A stretch of 64,000 nt of DNA from Antonospora locustae (taxonomy: Eukaryota > Microsporidia), in assembly GCA_007674295.1 (NCBI GenBank), contig CM017450.1:1-64000 (forward strand). Direction: 5' to 3'. A program made the translations under genes and the position numbers. Positions 19,445 to 28,590 of this stretch are shown here, piece after piece. Each line of letters opens with the position of its first letter. The stretch's first letter is position 1. The notes beneath the pieces were generated by a model. The model searched no databases, was not told the origin of the DNA, and was given only the letters and a program-made list of their open reading frames with translations.

Positions 19445-20794
19445 CTATTTCCTGCGCTTGCGCGGGGAGTCAAGGCCTCCCACAATGAACACGTTTTTGT
19501 TTATTATCCTGTTCTTTATTTCCTCCGTGAGCTGCTCTCTGTAGTTTCCATTCAGGTAGAAAGTACCAAACTGGCCCTCGTACTCAAGGATTCTGTCAAG
19601 AAGCTCTCTCTCCGTCCTAAAGAGCGTTGGCGCTGCACTCTTGCGAAATCTTTCCTCGCTGAGCAGCTGGAAGCTGCTTTTAAAAAGGCGCCGCGGGTCG
19701 CTTGCTATCTTTTCAAACTCGATCATCGCAACAAGAAGGCTATCTCGCTTGTCTATGAGACTCAAGATGTCGAGAAACATCTCCTTTTTGGGCAACATCT
19801 CCTCAATTGCACGCTCTATCTTCTCTAAGTCCTCTTCCGTCTCCTCGTACTTCTCCACAGGAACCTTGAAAATCCTACTGACCTGCGTCAGCTCATCCAG
19901 CTTGCATGCAAATATGCTCTTAAACATCTGCTGCCGTTTGTCGCGAAGAGACTGCAGGCTGGCCTCCAGCGCTGCAATTCTCTCCATGCTGTACACATCT
20001 TCAGCGCGTAGCTCTTGCACATTGTCGTTGTTTTCGGCGTTGGCCGCTCTTTCTCCGTCCTCCCTCTTGGATGCACTGCGCAGGAGTCTCCTCACTCGTA
20101 ATATGTCTGCACACAGGCTCTCAATCCTTGACTTTCTTCTGCAAAACTCGTCCTTAATCTCGCCATACACTTGTTCTACATCGCACAGGCGCGTGCTCTC
20201 CCCGCGCAGTATCTTCTGAAGAACGTCTCCGCGCTCATGGTCTCCCAGCTGCCGCGCAAACTCATGTATCTCCTGTATCTTCTGCGCTTTGTTCCTTTCG
20301 CATTCTCGCCTCCGCTCCTCCAGCTGCTTTAACCAGCTTTCCAAGTTCTCTCTCTGCCCAGCAAGTGTATCGTTCTTGAACATGTCCGCACACTGCACCT
20401 GAATACCAAGCTCCTCGCAGAGGCACGCCACCCTGCTCTCCATCTGCTCTATTTCGCATCTTATGCACTGGAGCCTGCTTTCGAGACGCGAGGCCTCGGC
20501 GTCTAACATGTCAATTCTGATGGAGAGGTTCTTTTCGCTGCACGAGAATGTGCAATCCATGCCAACCTCTGCGCTCAGCTTGCGTATCCTGTCCATCTTC
20601 GCGGTACACAGCATGCTTTTCTCGTGCACCCGGACACCTGAATCCGAAATAAGCCCGTCTAGAAACTCAAGGAGTCGTACATACTCTTCGTTGCATGCTG
20701 AAAACGGCAAATTTGGGGGTTTTGTGATGATCGAAAGCTGTTCGTGCAGTATCAACAACTTTTTCTGCAGTCCAGAAAAGTCACAGCAGCTCAT
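19445..20794 (-). CDS. ASE1: Ase1/PRC1/MAP65-family microtubule bundler
   Basis: The protein has 449 residues and is largely coiled coil. The family crosslinks antiparallel microtubules in the spindle midzone. The N-terminal half has the family's RxVxxLCEELGI motif (RVACLCEELGI). The C-terminal half shows the most conserved region, LIDKRDSLLVAMIEFEKIAS then DPRRLFKSSFQLLSEERFRK and ERELLDRILEYEGQFGTFYLNG, close to the spectrin-like microtubule-binding part of Ase1/PRC1. It is shorter than fungal Ase1 (700-900), as is usual in microsporidia. It ends in a basic tail (SPRKRRK). CCCC precedes the ATG by two bases. Confidence 0.8.
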   Translation of the reverse strand: MSCCDFSGLQKKLLILHEQLSIITKPPNLPFSACNEEYVRLLEFLDGLISDSGVRVHEKSMLCTAKMDRIRKLSAEVGMDCTFSCSEKNLSIRIDMLDAEASRLESRLQCIRCEIEQMESRVACLCEELGIQVQCADMFKNDTLAGQRENLESWLKQLEERRRECERNKAQKIQEIHEFARQLGDHERGDVLQKILRGESTRLCDVEQVYGEIKDEFCRRKSRIESLCADILRVRRLLRSASKREDGERAANAENNDNVQELRAEDVYSMERIAALEASLQSLRDKRQQMFKSIFACKLDELTQVSRIFKVPVEKYEETEEDLEKIERAIEEMLPKKEMFLDILSLIDKRDSLLVAMIEFEKIASDPRRLFKSSFQLLSEERFRKSAAPTLFRTERELLDRILEYEGQFGTFYLNGNYREQLTEEIKNRIINKNVFIVGGLDSPRKRRK

Positions 20795-20932
20795 GTGGGG
20801 TTTATTTACTCAGCATGCCTACAAGAAGAAGGATCCATTTTGCACTCCTATCGAGAACGGGGCGTTTACGGTAGGAACGTGCTGGCCAGCTTCAGCAGCA
20901 GTGCGAGCCTGATCAAACTCACCCCTAAAGTG

Positions 20933-21055
20933 ATGAAAAAGGACTCCATGGAAAAAACTACAAACGATAATGTGATGCTTTCTGACCTTGTGAAGCGCAA
21001 AGACCCTCTTTCCAAGAAGCTCCTTGAATACTACAAAAAAAACTTTGGTATGTAG
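20933..21055 (+). CDS. Small protein of 40 residues, unknown
   Basis: The frame begins MKKDSMEKTTNDNVMLSDL and ends with KKLLEYYKKNFGM; it is charged and helical. It is supported by CCCC (20922-20925) seven bases before the ATG and by lysine-rich, protein-like composition. It lies between the divergent Ase1 gene and UBA2, on the same strand as UBA2, 87 bp upstream of that start. The frame is open further up to 20744, but that part overlaps the Ase1 start. No family is recognised. Confidence 0.4.
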   Translation: MKKDSMEKTTNDNVMLSDLVKRKDPLSKKLLEYYKKNFGM

Positions 21056-21139
21056 GATTATGCTTTTTTGTGCAGATCGCACCTTAAAAATGGTGCCACC
21101 AAGAATTGCATGCATTTTCATCTTGCAATGCCTGTTATG

Positions 21140-21142
21140 CCC
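21140..21142 (+). promoter_or_regulatory. CCC start signal of UBA2
   Basis: CCC touches the ATG at 21143. It selects this start over five in-frame ATGs around it. Confidence 0.5.
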
Positions 21143-22417
21143 ATGGATTTCCGATGGATGCAGAAGAAAAAAGTGCTCGTTGCTGGAAGCGGCGGAATTG
21201 GCTGCGAGCTGCTAAAGATGCTATATCTACATGGCTGTATGAATGTGTGTGTTATTGACTTCGACCACGTAGAGGTCTCCAACCTCAACCGACAGCTTCT
21301 TTTTTGCAGGTCGGATGTGAAGAAATATAAGTCCGTTGTTGCAGCAGAAAGATACAGAAGAGTATGTCCTGGTGCAAAGGCAACAGGGAATGTGATGGAC
21401 ATATGCACACTGCACGCGGAATTTTTCAGAGGTTTTGACATTGTTTTCAATTGTCTTGATAACGACGAGGCACGCTCGTACATTAGCAAGCGCTGTACCA
21501 TGTTTTCTGTTCAGTTTGTGGACGGTGGCTCTGCGGGCATGTTGGGACAGTCTCTATTCTTTGGAAAACACACAGAATGCTTTGACTGCATGCCGAGACC
21601 TCGCAGAAAGGAGGTACCTGTGTGCACAGTTAGGTCATTCCCAACTAGCTTTTCTCATTGCGTGACATGGGCAAAGGAATACTTTCTGGGAAAAGTTTCC
21701 GAATCGCTCAATAAAAGCTATGTCTGTGTGTACGAGGAGCTCTTCAAAAACGAGCTCGAGGCTGAAAGCGGTCTTTGTGTTGATGACACACTCAAAGATA
21801 GGCTCTGCAGCCTCTTTCTCGCTTTGTCAAGAAGAAAAAACATCGTGTTCGACAAGGAAGATGACGTTATTATGCAGTTTGTACATTGCTGCGCAGTTGC
21901 CAGGTCGCAGTCTTTTGGAATAGAGCCTGGAGATTTATTTTCCACACAGAGCATTGCCGGAAACATCTTGCCTTCTGTGTGCACCACCAACGCAATTGTT
22001 GGTGCGCTGATGATTCTTTCAGCAAAAAGACATGATAACTTTTTTGTAACGAAGGATAGGCGAGTGCTTATGAGAATAGAAACGTGCAAAAGAAGCCCGG
22101 TCTGTGCATTCTGCTCGAAGGAAATGCTTATTTTGAACCATGGTGGAGAGGCAACGGTGCGTGATGTCATTCAAGCCATACATGTGGCGCATGGGCCCTG
22201 TGTCGAAATGTACACGCAGGACACGCTTTTGTATGACAGGCACTATAGAAAGACTCTTGAAAGTATCCTTCCTGTTGAAAACAACACGTTTCTCTATGCA
22301 AATACACTCACAAAAGCAGTTGTCATATACAACAATATCACTCCTGGCTTGGAGACACAGCTGGTTGAACTCTGTTCTGCTCACTCTTCTGAAATCAAAT
22401 ATAAAAGAGTAGCTTGA
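21143..22417 (+). CDS. UBA2: UBA2-like SUMO-activating enzyme subunit
   Basis: The protein has 424 residues. UBA2 with Aos1 adenylates SUMO and carries it as a thioester before passing it to Ubc9. The nucleotide-binding GSGGIGCELLK is near residue 15 and NLNRQLLF follows, the adenylation signature. A CxxC pair (ECFDC) fits the structural zinc site. The catalytic cysteine lies in VPVCTVRSFP, about residue 161. A second CxxC pair occurs late (SPVCAFC), then a short ubiquitin-like tail. It is shorter than yeast Uba2 (636), mainly in the Cys domain and tail. It converges with the Myb gene (95 bp). Confidence 0.88.
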   Translation: MDFRWMQKKKVLVAGSGGIGCELLKMLYLHGCMNVCVIDFDHVEVSNLNRQLLFCRSDVKKYKSVVAAERYRRVCPGAKATGNVMDICTLHAEFFRGFDIVFNCLDNDEARSYISKRCTMFSVQFVDGGSAGMLGQSLFFGKHTECFDCMPRPRRKEVPVCTVRSFPTSFSHCVTWAKEYFLGKVSESLNKSYVCVYEELFKNELEAESGLCVDDTLKDRLCSLFLALSRRKNIVFDKEDDVIMQFVHCCAVARSQSFGIEPGDLFSTQSIAGNILPSVCTTNAIVGALMILSAKRHDNFFVTKDRRVLMRIETCKRSPVCAFCSKEMLILNHGGEATVRDVIQAIHVAHGPCVEMYTQDTLLYDRHYRKTLESILPVENNTFLYANTLTKAVVIYNNITPGLETQLVELCSAHSSEIKYKRVA

Positions 22418-22512
22418 GAGTGTATATTGGTAACTAATTTGACTGTCCTTTTATTCATCACATCAGTGAATCACTATGCATCCTGCACACAACAGTCCGG
22501 TCGACATGTGAA

Positions 22513-23166
22513 TCACCGACCCATTGAGTTTATCAAATTCGCAAGTCCGGCAGCTGCATCCATCTCCTGCCTGCTGAGCACGGTCGCACCTGCTCTAACT
22601 CTTTCCTGCGATCTGGAGTACCACTCCACACAGTCAGCAAGTCCCATTAACGGTCGATTGCAGCCTGTACCTGTCTCAGCGTGGGTTTCTCTATCCGTTT
22701 TATGTGTGCTATGTACAAGGTTGTCGACTGGCATCATTTGAATGTCTCTGCTACATGTACTCGATGGCGCAGCCAAGTGGCGCCCAGGACCCTTTCTGTT
22801 TATATATGAGTTCCAGAAGTTCTTTACTGCATTGTCTGTTCGACCAGGAAGATACCGTGCTATTTCGCTCCATCTGTTTCCAAGCTTCGACTGCAGAGAC
22901 ACGACTAGCTCCTCCTCCTCCTGAGAAAAAGGCGACTTGTTGATGCATGGCCTCAAGTGGTTGTGCCATCTCTCTCGGCACTGCTTTCCGCCACGAGAAC
23001 CATGCATTGAGCTTATCTTTGACCAGTTTCTCGGCATAAACTTCTGTATGAGCATAAGCAGCCGTTCGTCTTCCTCCTTTGTCCATGGACCCTTGTTCAC
23101 CTGGCAAGCAGGTGTTTTTCTCCCGTACAGGTCCCCCATGATGGTCAGCTTCATATAATCTGCCAT
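22513..23166 (-). CDS. R2R3 Myb-like DNA-binding protein
   Basis: The protein has 217 residues with two Myb repeats (about 24-125). R2 is KGPWTKEEDERLLMLIQKF then NWSKISSMHGSRGGKQCRERWHNHL. R3 is KSPFSQEEEELVVSLQSKLG then RWSEIARYLPGRTDNAVKNFWNS. The regular tryptophans are present; the first W of R3 is F, which is common. The tail is Ser/Thr-rich and unlike known domains. It probably acts as a nuclear transcription factor, with a fold like c-Myb and Bas1/Cdc5; Cdc5 is less likely because the long tail is missing. No CCC is present at the start. Confidence 0.85.
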   Translation of the reverse strand: MADYMKLTIMGDLYGRKTPACQVNKGPWTKEEDERLLMLIQKFMPRNWSKISSMHGSRGGKQCRERWHNHLRPCINKSPFSQEEEELVVSLQSKLGNRWSEIARYLPGRTDNAVKNFWNSYINRKGPGRHLAAPSSTCSRDIQMMPVDNLVHSTHKTDRETHAETGTGCNRPLMGLADCVEWYSRSQERVRAGATVLSRQEMDAAAGLANLINSMGR

Positions 23167-23378
23167 CGATATTATTTATACTTTTGTTTATTGATTAATT
23201 AAAAATCATCTTTATTATGAATTAATTAGGCAAATATAGGTATCTTTCCACAGTCTGTATGCAGCAGAGTCTCATTCAGCAATGATCCAGAACATACAGT
23301 CTCAACACTGCGCTGCTGTCACGGGAATTCTCTGCACACGCATCAGAACAGTCTTGGTTTGTTTCTAAGAATTCGTGG

Positions 23379-23381
23379 CCC
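23379..23381 (+). promoter_or_regulatory. CCC start signal of the Tho1-like gene
   Basis: CCC five bases before the ATG at 23387 supports that codon rather than a GTG at 23375. Confidence 0.45.
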
Positions 23382-23386
23382 AGACA

Positions 23387-23767
23387 ATGAAGTATGACGA
23401 AATGAGCGTCCAGAGCTTGCAGACAGAGTGTAGGAAACTTGGCATAGCCACTGTGCCAAGAAAGAAGGCCGAGCTCATCGAGCTTCTAATACGCAATCAG
23501 AAGCCCTCTTCAGAGGAGAATCTCCATGGCGACAACTGTGCTGAGGCTTATGATGAAAGCAGAGCCTGTAGCAACATGTCCCGGGAGAGTCGCGTTTCTG
23601 AGAGTATGACTGAAGATGAAAAGGTTGCAGCAAGGAGAAAGAGGTTTGGCGTGCCAGCTGGGCATTCCTCATCCAGCAAAGACAATTTTGCTGCTGCGGA
23701 GAGCATATCAGAAGACGAACGCATCAAGATCGAACAGAGAAGAAGGCGATTCAACACGAACGGTTGA
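23387..23767 (+). CDS. SAP-domain protein, Tho1/SARNP-like
   Basis: The protein has 126 residues. An N-terminal SAP motif (residues about 5-35, MSVQSLQTECRKLGIATVP then KKAELIELLIRN) binds nucleic acid. Two short basic motifs follow, DEKVAARRKRFGVP and DERIKIEQRRRRFNTN. The pattern of SAP plus repeated (E/A)xRRxRFG motifs is that of yeast Tho1 and human SARNP, which couple transcription to mRNA packaging by binding the DEAD-box protein Sub2. It is divergent from the Myb gene across about 220 bp of A/T-rich sequence. Confidence 0.75.
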   Translation: MKYDEMSVQSLQTECRKLGIATVPRKKAELIELLIRNQKPSSEENLHGDNCAEAYDESRACSNMSRESRVSESMTEDEKVAARRKRFGVPAGHSSSSKDNFAAAESISEDERIKIEQRRRRFNTNG

Positions 23768-23907
23768 TTAGTGGACAGTAATGTTCATGCCAGAATATGC
23801 AAAGTGGATCTGGTGCTGTTTCAGCGCATCATAGCTCCCCGAACAAAGAGGAAACATGCGTTTCATCGGTTTCACAATGTGGATAAAAAGAAACAGAACA
23901 GTCTGAC

Positions 23908-24552
23908 ATGGTACTGATCATTGAAAACCAGGGAAGCCAGAGGTGTGCGCTTGAGGGCTCCACAGTAGAGGCGTTTACTCAGAAGACATTTTCAGAGCTG
24001 ATAGGCGAATGCCACAGCAGACAGTGCGACTACTACCTTGCAAGAGTCATATGCACTGGTACTCCAGTAGGCCCTGACCGCGAAGACAGGAAGTCAAGGA
24101 AGTCCTATCATTGCTACGATGCACGCCAGCTCTGCAAGTACGTGTTTGAAATGGTGATCTCTGCTGAGGGTCGGAAAGTGCAGATCAAGAACTTCAAGGA
24201 CCCCATTAACCAGAGGACAATAAGCGAGCTGTACTTTTTTCGGCTGCGCCACGACTCTGAAACGCCCATGCGTGCAGAATATGCTGGATGCCACCGTGAC
24301 TTTCTTGAGAGCCAGAGTTTCCGGTCAAAGGTGTTCAACCAAGAAGACGCAATGGATGCACTGAGTGTAAACTTCAAGCAGAACAAAGCACCCAAAATTC
24401 CATTTCTGACAAGAAGACAAGTACTTTCTGTATTCATGGTTTTGCTTTGCGTTCTGCTTCTAACTACCCTGCTGGTCATTGCAGTTGAAAAGAGAAAGTT
24501 TACTACCTCACCTGTCCAGAACTACGAATATAAAGTTGGCAAAAAGATATGA
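23908..24552 (+). CDS. Tail-anchored membrane protein, unknown family
   Basis: The protein has 214 residues, with a single membrane segment at about 170-192 (VFMVLLCVLLLTTLLVIAV), a short basic tail and no signal peptide, so the N-terminal domain should face the cytosol. That domain has clear motifs (DYYLARVICTGTPV, YHCYDARQLCKYVFEMVIS, KVQIKNFKDP, SELYFFRLRHDSETP) that suggest a folded, conserved protein. I do not recognise it. Its stop is 53 bp from the convergent SmD3 gene. Confidence 0.7.
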   Translation: MVLIIENQGSQRCALEGSTVEAFTQKTFSELIGECHSRQCDYYLARVICTGTPVGPDREDRKSRKSYHCYDARQLCKYVFEMVISAEGRKVQIKNFKDPINQRTISELYFFRLRHDSETPMRAEYAGCHRDFLESQSFRSKVFNQEDAMDALSVNFKQNKAPKIPFLTRRQVLSVFMVLLCVLLLTTLLVIAVEKRKFTTSPVQNYEYKVGKKI

Positions 24553-24605
24553 CAAAGTTGGCGGGCATGTTGCCATACTCAGATAGTCGCTGCACTTTCT
24601 ACTGC

Positions 24606-24878
24606 TCAGCTACCAGTACCACCTTTCAGAAGAAAAGGAGCAAATCGTATTGCAGGCGGTAACACGAAGAAGTTTATTGCAGACCCGCGCACAAACATGC
24701 TTTTTTCATGTTGTGTTGTTTTATCTCTTCTTGTGAGCTCTGTATCCTCAAGCGTAGCGTTCATTGCATCGTCTATGTCCACTAGTCTTCCCCTAATCAT
24801 GCTTCCATTGTCTAAGTCCAGTACGACAACCAGATTCACTGCCTCGTGCAATGTCTTTATAGGTGCGGTCACCTCCAT
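24606..24878 (-). CDS. SMD3: SmD3-like spliceosomal Sm protein
   Basis: The protein has 90 residues. Sm1 and Sm2 motifs are present: APIKTLHEAVNLVVVLDLDN, GSMIRGRLVDIDDAMN and, after a short linker, MFVRGSAINFFVLPP. The opening PIKTLHEA and the tail with AP-L match SmD3 rather than other Sm proteins. SmD3 is one of seven proteins in the ring on U1, U2, U4 and U5 snRNAs, so the organism probably still splices. CCCGCCC lies seven bases before the ATG. It is the last gene of a run of minus-strand genes; Brn1 ends 57 bp upstream. Confidence 0.88.
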   Translation of the reverse strand: MEVTAPIKTLHEAVNLVVVLDLDNGSMIRGRLVDIDDAMNATLEDTELTRRDKTTQHEKSMFVRGSAINFFVLPPAIRFAPFLLKGGTGS

Positions 24879-24885
24879 TTAGAAT

Positions 24886-24892
24886 GGGCGGG
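24886..24892 (-). promoter_or_regulatory. CCCGCCC start signal of SmD3
   Basis: Two CCC triplets on the minus strand lie seven bases before the ATG at 24878. Confidence 0.5.
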
Positions 24893-24935
24893 TTTGTTTA
24901 TGCAAAAAGCTGTTTGTCTAGGAAATACGTTTTTA

Positions 24936-26330
24936 TTAAACAACATTCAATATCCCTTGTTTATAACTGTTGGTTTCTACCACTATGTTGTTTTCAGAGC
25001 TGCTTATTTTTAAGTTGTTGCTGTGCGCTAGAAAAAGCAGCGAAAGAACGCAGTAGTGCACAGATATATTTTCTGCATCTTTCTTAGCGTACATGGCAGG
25101 CACCTCCCTGCATATGGTCTTTAGCGATACACTTTTTTGTCCGTCAACAGATCTCAGAACATTTTCTTGGAGCCTCCGTATGTCTACTTTCTTTGCAATT
25201 CTCCTACACCTCAAAAAAAGACTCTTAGACACTTTCTGGCTCTCTATCTGCTTCATGTCTATGTTCATCTCTTCGGGCACGTTTTCGATGTCCTCCTGTC
25301 CAGAGTGTGTAGACACATCGCAGATCGACAGATCACCTATTTTCTGCTCGATTTCCGTTTCTCCGCATTTCTTTTCTGCAAAGCTCCCGTCTCGCACGAG
25401 GTACTTGTATAGGTATGCAGGCTGGAATCTAAAGTCCTCTGGAAGCTTCCGCCTCTCACCTCTTCTCTTGACAATGTCACGCGTGTTTATCAGAGTATCT
25501 CCTGTATCGTAAAGAATACTTTCATCAACCTCTCTGAAAAAGTCAATTTTGCGTCTCTCACTTCTCTTTCTTCCTCTGTTTGTCTTTTTTGTTCTTGATA
25601 TTTTCCAGTACCCAGGTCCTGCCCACCCTTTTATGTGCGTAACAGGTGCGTCTGTGCTCCTTTGTTCAGTGCACCTCCTGCTGCTTTCTTCGAAGTTGTC
25701 ATTCACTTCAAATTCAGCATAGATAGTTGCCTCTGCGTCTGGACTCTCGTCCACAGCATCAAAACCAGCCTCAAACAGCCTTGAGGATATGTCTGGATTC
25801 AGCTCGCTCAGCATCGGACATATGCTTCTGTCTAGGTCCAGCTCCGAGATGTCCAAAGGATACTGACGCAGGTTTAGTACCTCCTTGGAGCACTCGTCTC
25901 CAAGAGACAAGGCTCCGCACGACATAATTTTTGCAACGCTGAAAACAGAGACAGACTCCTTATGCATAAGAAAATGGGTCTCTACCGCCTGCATAGGCTT
26001 TAGGTCTTTCAGATTCAGGTTTTCAGATGTACGTTCCAAGGTAGCCCCACCCTTTCTTCGGTGTTGCTTTCTGTGTATGTCATGCTCTCCAGCACTCAGC
26101 GTTTCTAGAAGCTTGAATGTGTCGTCTAGCACTGTATCAACACGTGTAGAGTACACCTTCACACAGCCGTCCAGTGTTGTCGTAGCACGCTGAAAGTTGA
26201 TTCCGTGTCTTCCCCGAAACTCGTCAATGTTTGAAAAGTGGTCTATTATTGGCACCTCCCAAGTATTTTTGGCGTTTATTTTATTATCAGCCACGGCTTT
26301 CAGCCACAAATCTAGACTCCCGGATGTCAT
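24936..26330 (-). CDS. BRN1: Condensin kleisin subunit (Brn1/CAP-H/Barren)
   Basis: The protein has 464 residues. CAP-H closes the Smc2-Smc4 ring of condensin. The N-terminal block (about 5-80), NKINAKNTWEVPIIDHFSNI then GINFQRATTTLDGCVKVYSTRVD, is the family signature (NFQKASxTLDGCVKIYxxRVD). The middle is acidic; the C-terminal region has VDIRRLQENVLRSV, like the winged-helix part that binds Smc4. It is shorter than yeast Brn1 (754). The frame is open for 27 more codons, but CCCC at 26335-26338 supports 26330. Trehalase lies 95 bp upstream on the same strand. Confidence 0.85.
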   Translation of the reverse strand: MTSGSLDLWLKAVADNKINAKNTWEVPIIDHFSNIDEFRGRHGINFQRATTTLDGCVKVYSTRVDTVLDDTFKLLETLSAGEHDIHRKQHRRKGGATLERTSENLNLKDLKPMQAVETHFLMHKESVSVFSVAKIMSCGALSLGDECSKEVLNLRQYPLDISELDLDRSICPMLSELNPDISSRLFEAGFDAVDESPDAEATIYAEFEVNDNFEESSRRCTEQRSTDAPVTHIKGWAGPGYWKISRTKKTNRGRKRSERRKIDFFREVDESILYDTGDTLINTRDIVKRRGERRKLPEDFRFQPAYLYKYLVRDGSFAEKKCGETEIEQKIGDLSICDVSTHSGQEDIENVPEEMNIDMKQIESQKVSKSLFLRCRRIAKKVDIRRLQENVLRSVDGQKSVSLKTICREVPAMYAKKDAENISVHYCVLSLLFLAHSNNLKISSSENNIVVETNSYKQGILNVV

Positions 26331-26334
26331 CCTT

Positions 26335-26338
26335 GGGG
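26335..26338 (-). promoter_or_regulatory. CCCC start signal of BRN1
   Basis: CCCC on the minus strand four bases before the ATG at 26330 decides the start. Confidence 0.5.
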
Positions 26339-26425
26339 TGCAAGCTCGTGGGCCTTTATGGTCTGAAATTCTATACAGTGCCGCAAAGTTCTTGAAATGA
26401 CATCCTACCACAAATCACGGGAATT

Positions 26426-28387
26426 CTACACCTCAAGGGGAACCACATCAAACACACGTCTGGACATTTCTTTTGTGCCAAGGGCAGTTGTCTTATCCCC
26501 AACACGTCTTTCTAGCAATTTCTTGATTTTATGGTACGACTCTGCATGGCTAACCCGGCCCCATTCTATTTCGTCACCAAAATCCTGAATAAACTTCAGC
26601 GATACACCGTTCGTCCATCCAAATCCAACCTGTGACTTGTACTCGCCGCCGTTGCCCGTAGTCCCTGAAACCATGCAGTTGTACTTCTCGCAGAAGGCTT
26701 GGTATTGCCTGTAGCCCTCCTTTACGGACCTGAAAAACGCCCTTCCGACATGCAGCGCCATATCTCGCTCGCCGATCTCCAGCAAAAACTCCGCAAGCAT
26801 CTGTTGGTGTGGTGCCCAAGCGTTTGGAAAGTCCCACTGATGTCCGGTCACGTCGTCTCCGCCACTTGCAGGAACTCCGCCAGGATATCCAAACAACTCC
26901 ATGTTGTACTTGTGCAACAGATTATATACAGACCAGCCTTCAGGAATTGGGACACCATACACCATCGGCTCGATGTTCGAGAAGTAGAACCTTTCTGATA
27001 CGTGTTTGTTCGTGTCCAAATTAAGGTCCATCCAGGTACCCTCACTACTGTTCCACAGAAGCGCATTTATGGCCTTTGCTCGTCTTGCTGCTCTGGCACG
27101 AAAGTCATCTGCACGCTTTGTGTTTCCCTTCTCACTCCACAGCATTGCAAGTATGACCTCATTTTTGTAGAGAAGTGCATTTAGGTCAACTGGAACCTGT
27201 CGTTTGATTGCATACATTGTCTTCAGGTCAGTGGGGTCTGCAAGCCACCGGCTTGAGAAGTCCCACCCGGACTCTGCCGCAGACTTAATGTTGCTGTATG
27301 TTCTTGTGCCTTCTATGTCGTTGGAGCTTATGGCTGTTATAATGTCCTCTCCAAAAGACTCAAGTCTAGGAAAGTCTGTCTCCACGTTGTAGACACCTAC
27401 CTTATGTGTCTTACCGTTCTTGTCTGTGTGTAAGATGTGTCTGTGTGCATCAAAGAACTCATACTCATTGGTAGCCATTTCAAGACCCTCTCCCAAGATT
27501 AGCTCATTGTACACACCTCCGTAGCAGTTGTACAGCTCCATGAGCATCATTGCGAAGTAGGGCGGTTGAGTTCTGTATTGATAGTACTTTCTGCACCCGT
27601 TTGGAATGTATCCGTACTCTTTTATCATGTCTATGAAGTTCTTTATGATGTTTGCAACAGACTCGTACATGTTACAGACCTTAAGTCCCTGTATAATCCA
27701 ATATGTGTCCCAATAGTAGAACTCCCGAAATCTCCCGCCCGGAACAAAGAAGGGGTACCTGGGCTTCAATAGCGAGGACATTTCTCCATTTGTGAACTTC
27801 ACGGCTTTGTGCGAAAGCATGGGCCACATGCTGTTTAATGCCCTTGCTATCTCAATCACATTTGGGTTACTCAGACTCCTGAGGAACTCAGGCGACTCGT
27901 TATAGTCTACAGGCGTATGAGCCTCGATGTCTGCCCCAGCCTCAAGGAAATGCGTGTTCACAAAGTCGCGAAGCGCCTGTGCGTGTTTCTGCGCATGCTT
28001 GCTACTGTAGACGGAGTCAAGACCTGTTATGTTCACCGTGTTGTTTCTGCCACCAAGAATCACGAACAGATTATGCGTGAACATGCGTCGATACGCAGTT
28101 TCTGCCATTTCTGCATTCTTATCAAGACCAATGGTGTCTTCTATCTTACAGAAGGCTTCTTTTATTTCGTAAAAGGGCTTCTTTGATGGCCTATCTATAA
28201 ACTCCTTTGAGTCCTCCTTTGGCACAAGAAGTTGTACAGCCATCACCATGTTGATGTCTGCATAATCAGATATATTTGTTATCGCATCTATTATTCCAAC
28301 TCTTGAAATGGGATTTTCTGTTGTTTCTGATAGTGACACTGCACAGAGTACAGCAAACCACGCTGTAGCATTCATTGTTTTATGCAT
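26426..28387 (-). CDS. Trehalase (GH37), probably secreted
   Basis: The protein has 653 residues. It hydrolyses trehalose to two glucose; trehalose is the main spore sugar of many microsporidia and its breakdown is linked to germination. Both family signatures are intact: PGGRFREFYYWDTYW near residue 216 and HQWDFPNAWAPHQQ, and the glycine-rich GNGGEYKSQVGFGWTNG follows. Residues 1-20 (MNATAWFAVLCAVSLSE) are hydrophobic and look like a signal peptide, so the enzyme may act in the spore wall, vacuole or outside. CCC lies eight bases before the ATG at 28387; an ATG at 28435 is also in frame. Confidence 0.92.
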   Translation of the reverse strand: MHKTMNATAWFAVLCAVSLSETTENPISRVGIIDAITNISDYADINMVMAVQLLVPKEDSKEFIDRPSKKPFYEIKEAFCKIEDTIGLDKNAEMAETAYRRMFTHNLFVILGGRNNTVNITGLDSVYSSKHAQKHAQALRDFVNTHFLEAGADIEAHTPVDYNESPEFLRSLSNPNVIEIARALNSMWPMLSHKAVKFTNGEMSSLLKPRYPFFVPGGRFREFYYWDTYWIIQGLKVCNMYESVANIIKNFIDMIKEYGYIPNGCRKYYQYRTQPPYFAMMLMELYNCYGGVYNELILGEGLEMATNEYEFFDAHRHILHTDKNGKTHKVGVYNVETDFPRLESFGEDIITAISSNDIEGTRTYSNIKSAAESGWDFSSRWLADPTDLKTMYAIKRQVPVDLNALLYKNEVILAMLWSEKGNTKRADDFRARAARRAKAINALLWNSSEGTWMDLNLDTNKHVSERFYFSNIEPMVYGVPIPEGWSVYNLLHKYNMELFGYPGGVPASGGDDVTGHQWDFPNAWAPHQQMLAEFLLEIGERDMALHVGRAFFRSVKEGYRQYQAFCEKYNCMVSGTTGNGGEYKSQVGFGWTNGVSLKFIQDFGDEIEWGRVSHAESYHKIKKLLERRVGDKTTALGTKEMSRRVFDVVPLEV

Positions 28388-28590
28388 GAAACAATGGGTA
28401 TCTAGATTTAAGCTTGTGATCAACAAATGTGTCATTGTTTACCATAATCATATCTTTTAGGTAACAACTTTATTAAAATTATTAGACCAGGGGACCTTCC
28501 TGAAGCGTCTCACGGCCGTGGCCGACCATGTGCCCGTTGCTTACCATAATTGTATTGCCTTCACATGCTCATTAATTCTGCTGCATGCTC

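Noticed and set aside
21048..21075. A 28-nt GTATGT...GCAG element at the end of the small gene 20933-21055, like a micro-intron.
   Set aside because: Splicing would extend the protein into sequence overlapping most of the UBA2 start region in another frame, and no branch-point-like motif is seen.
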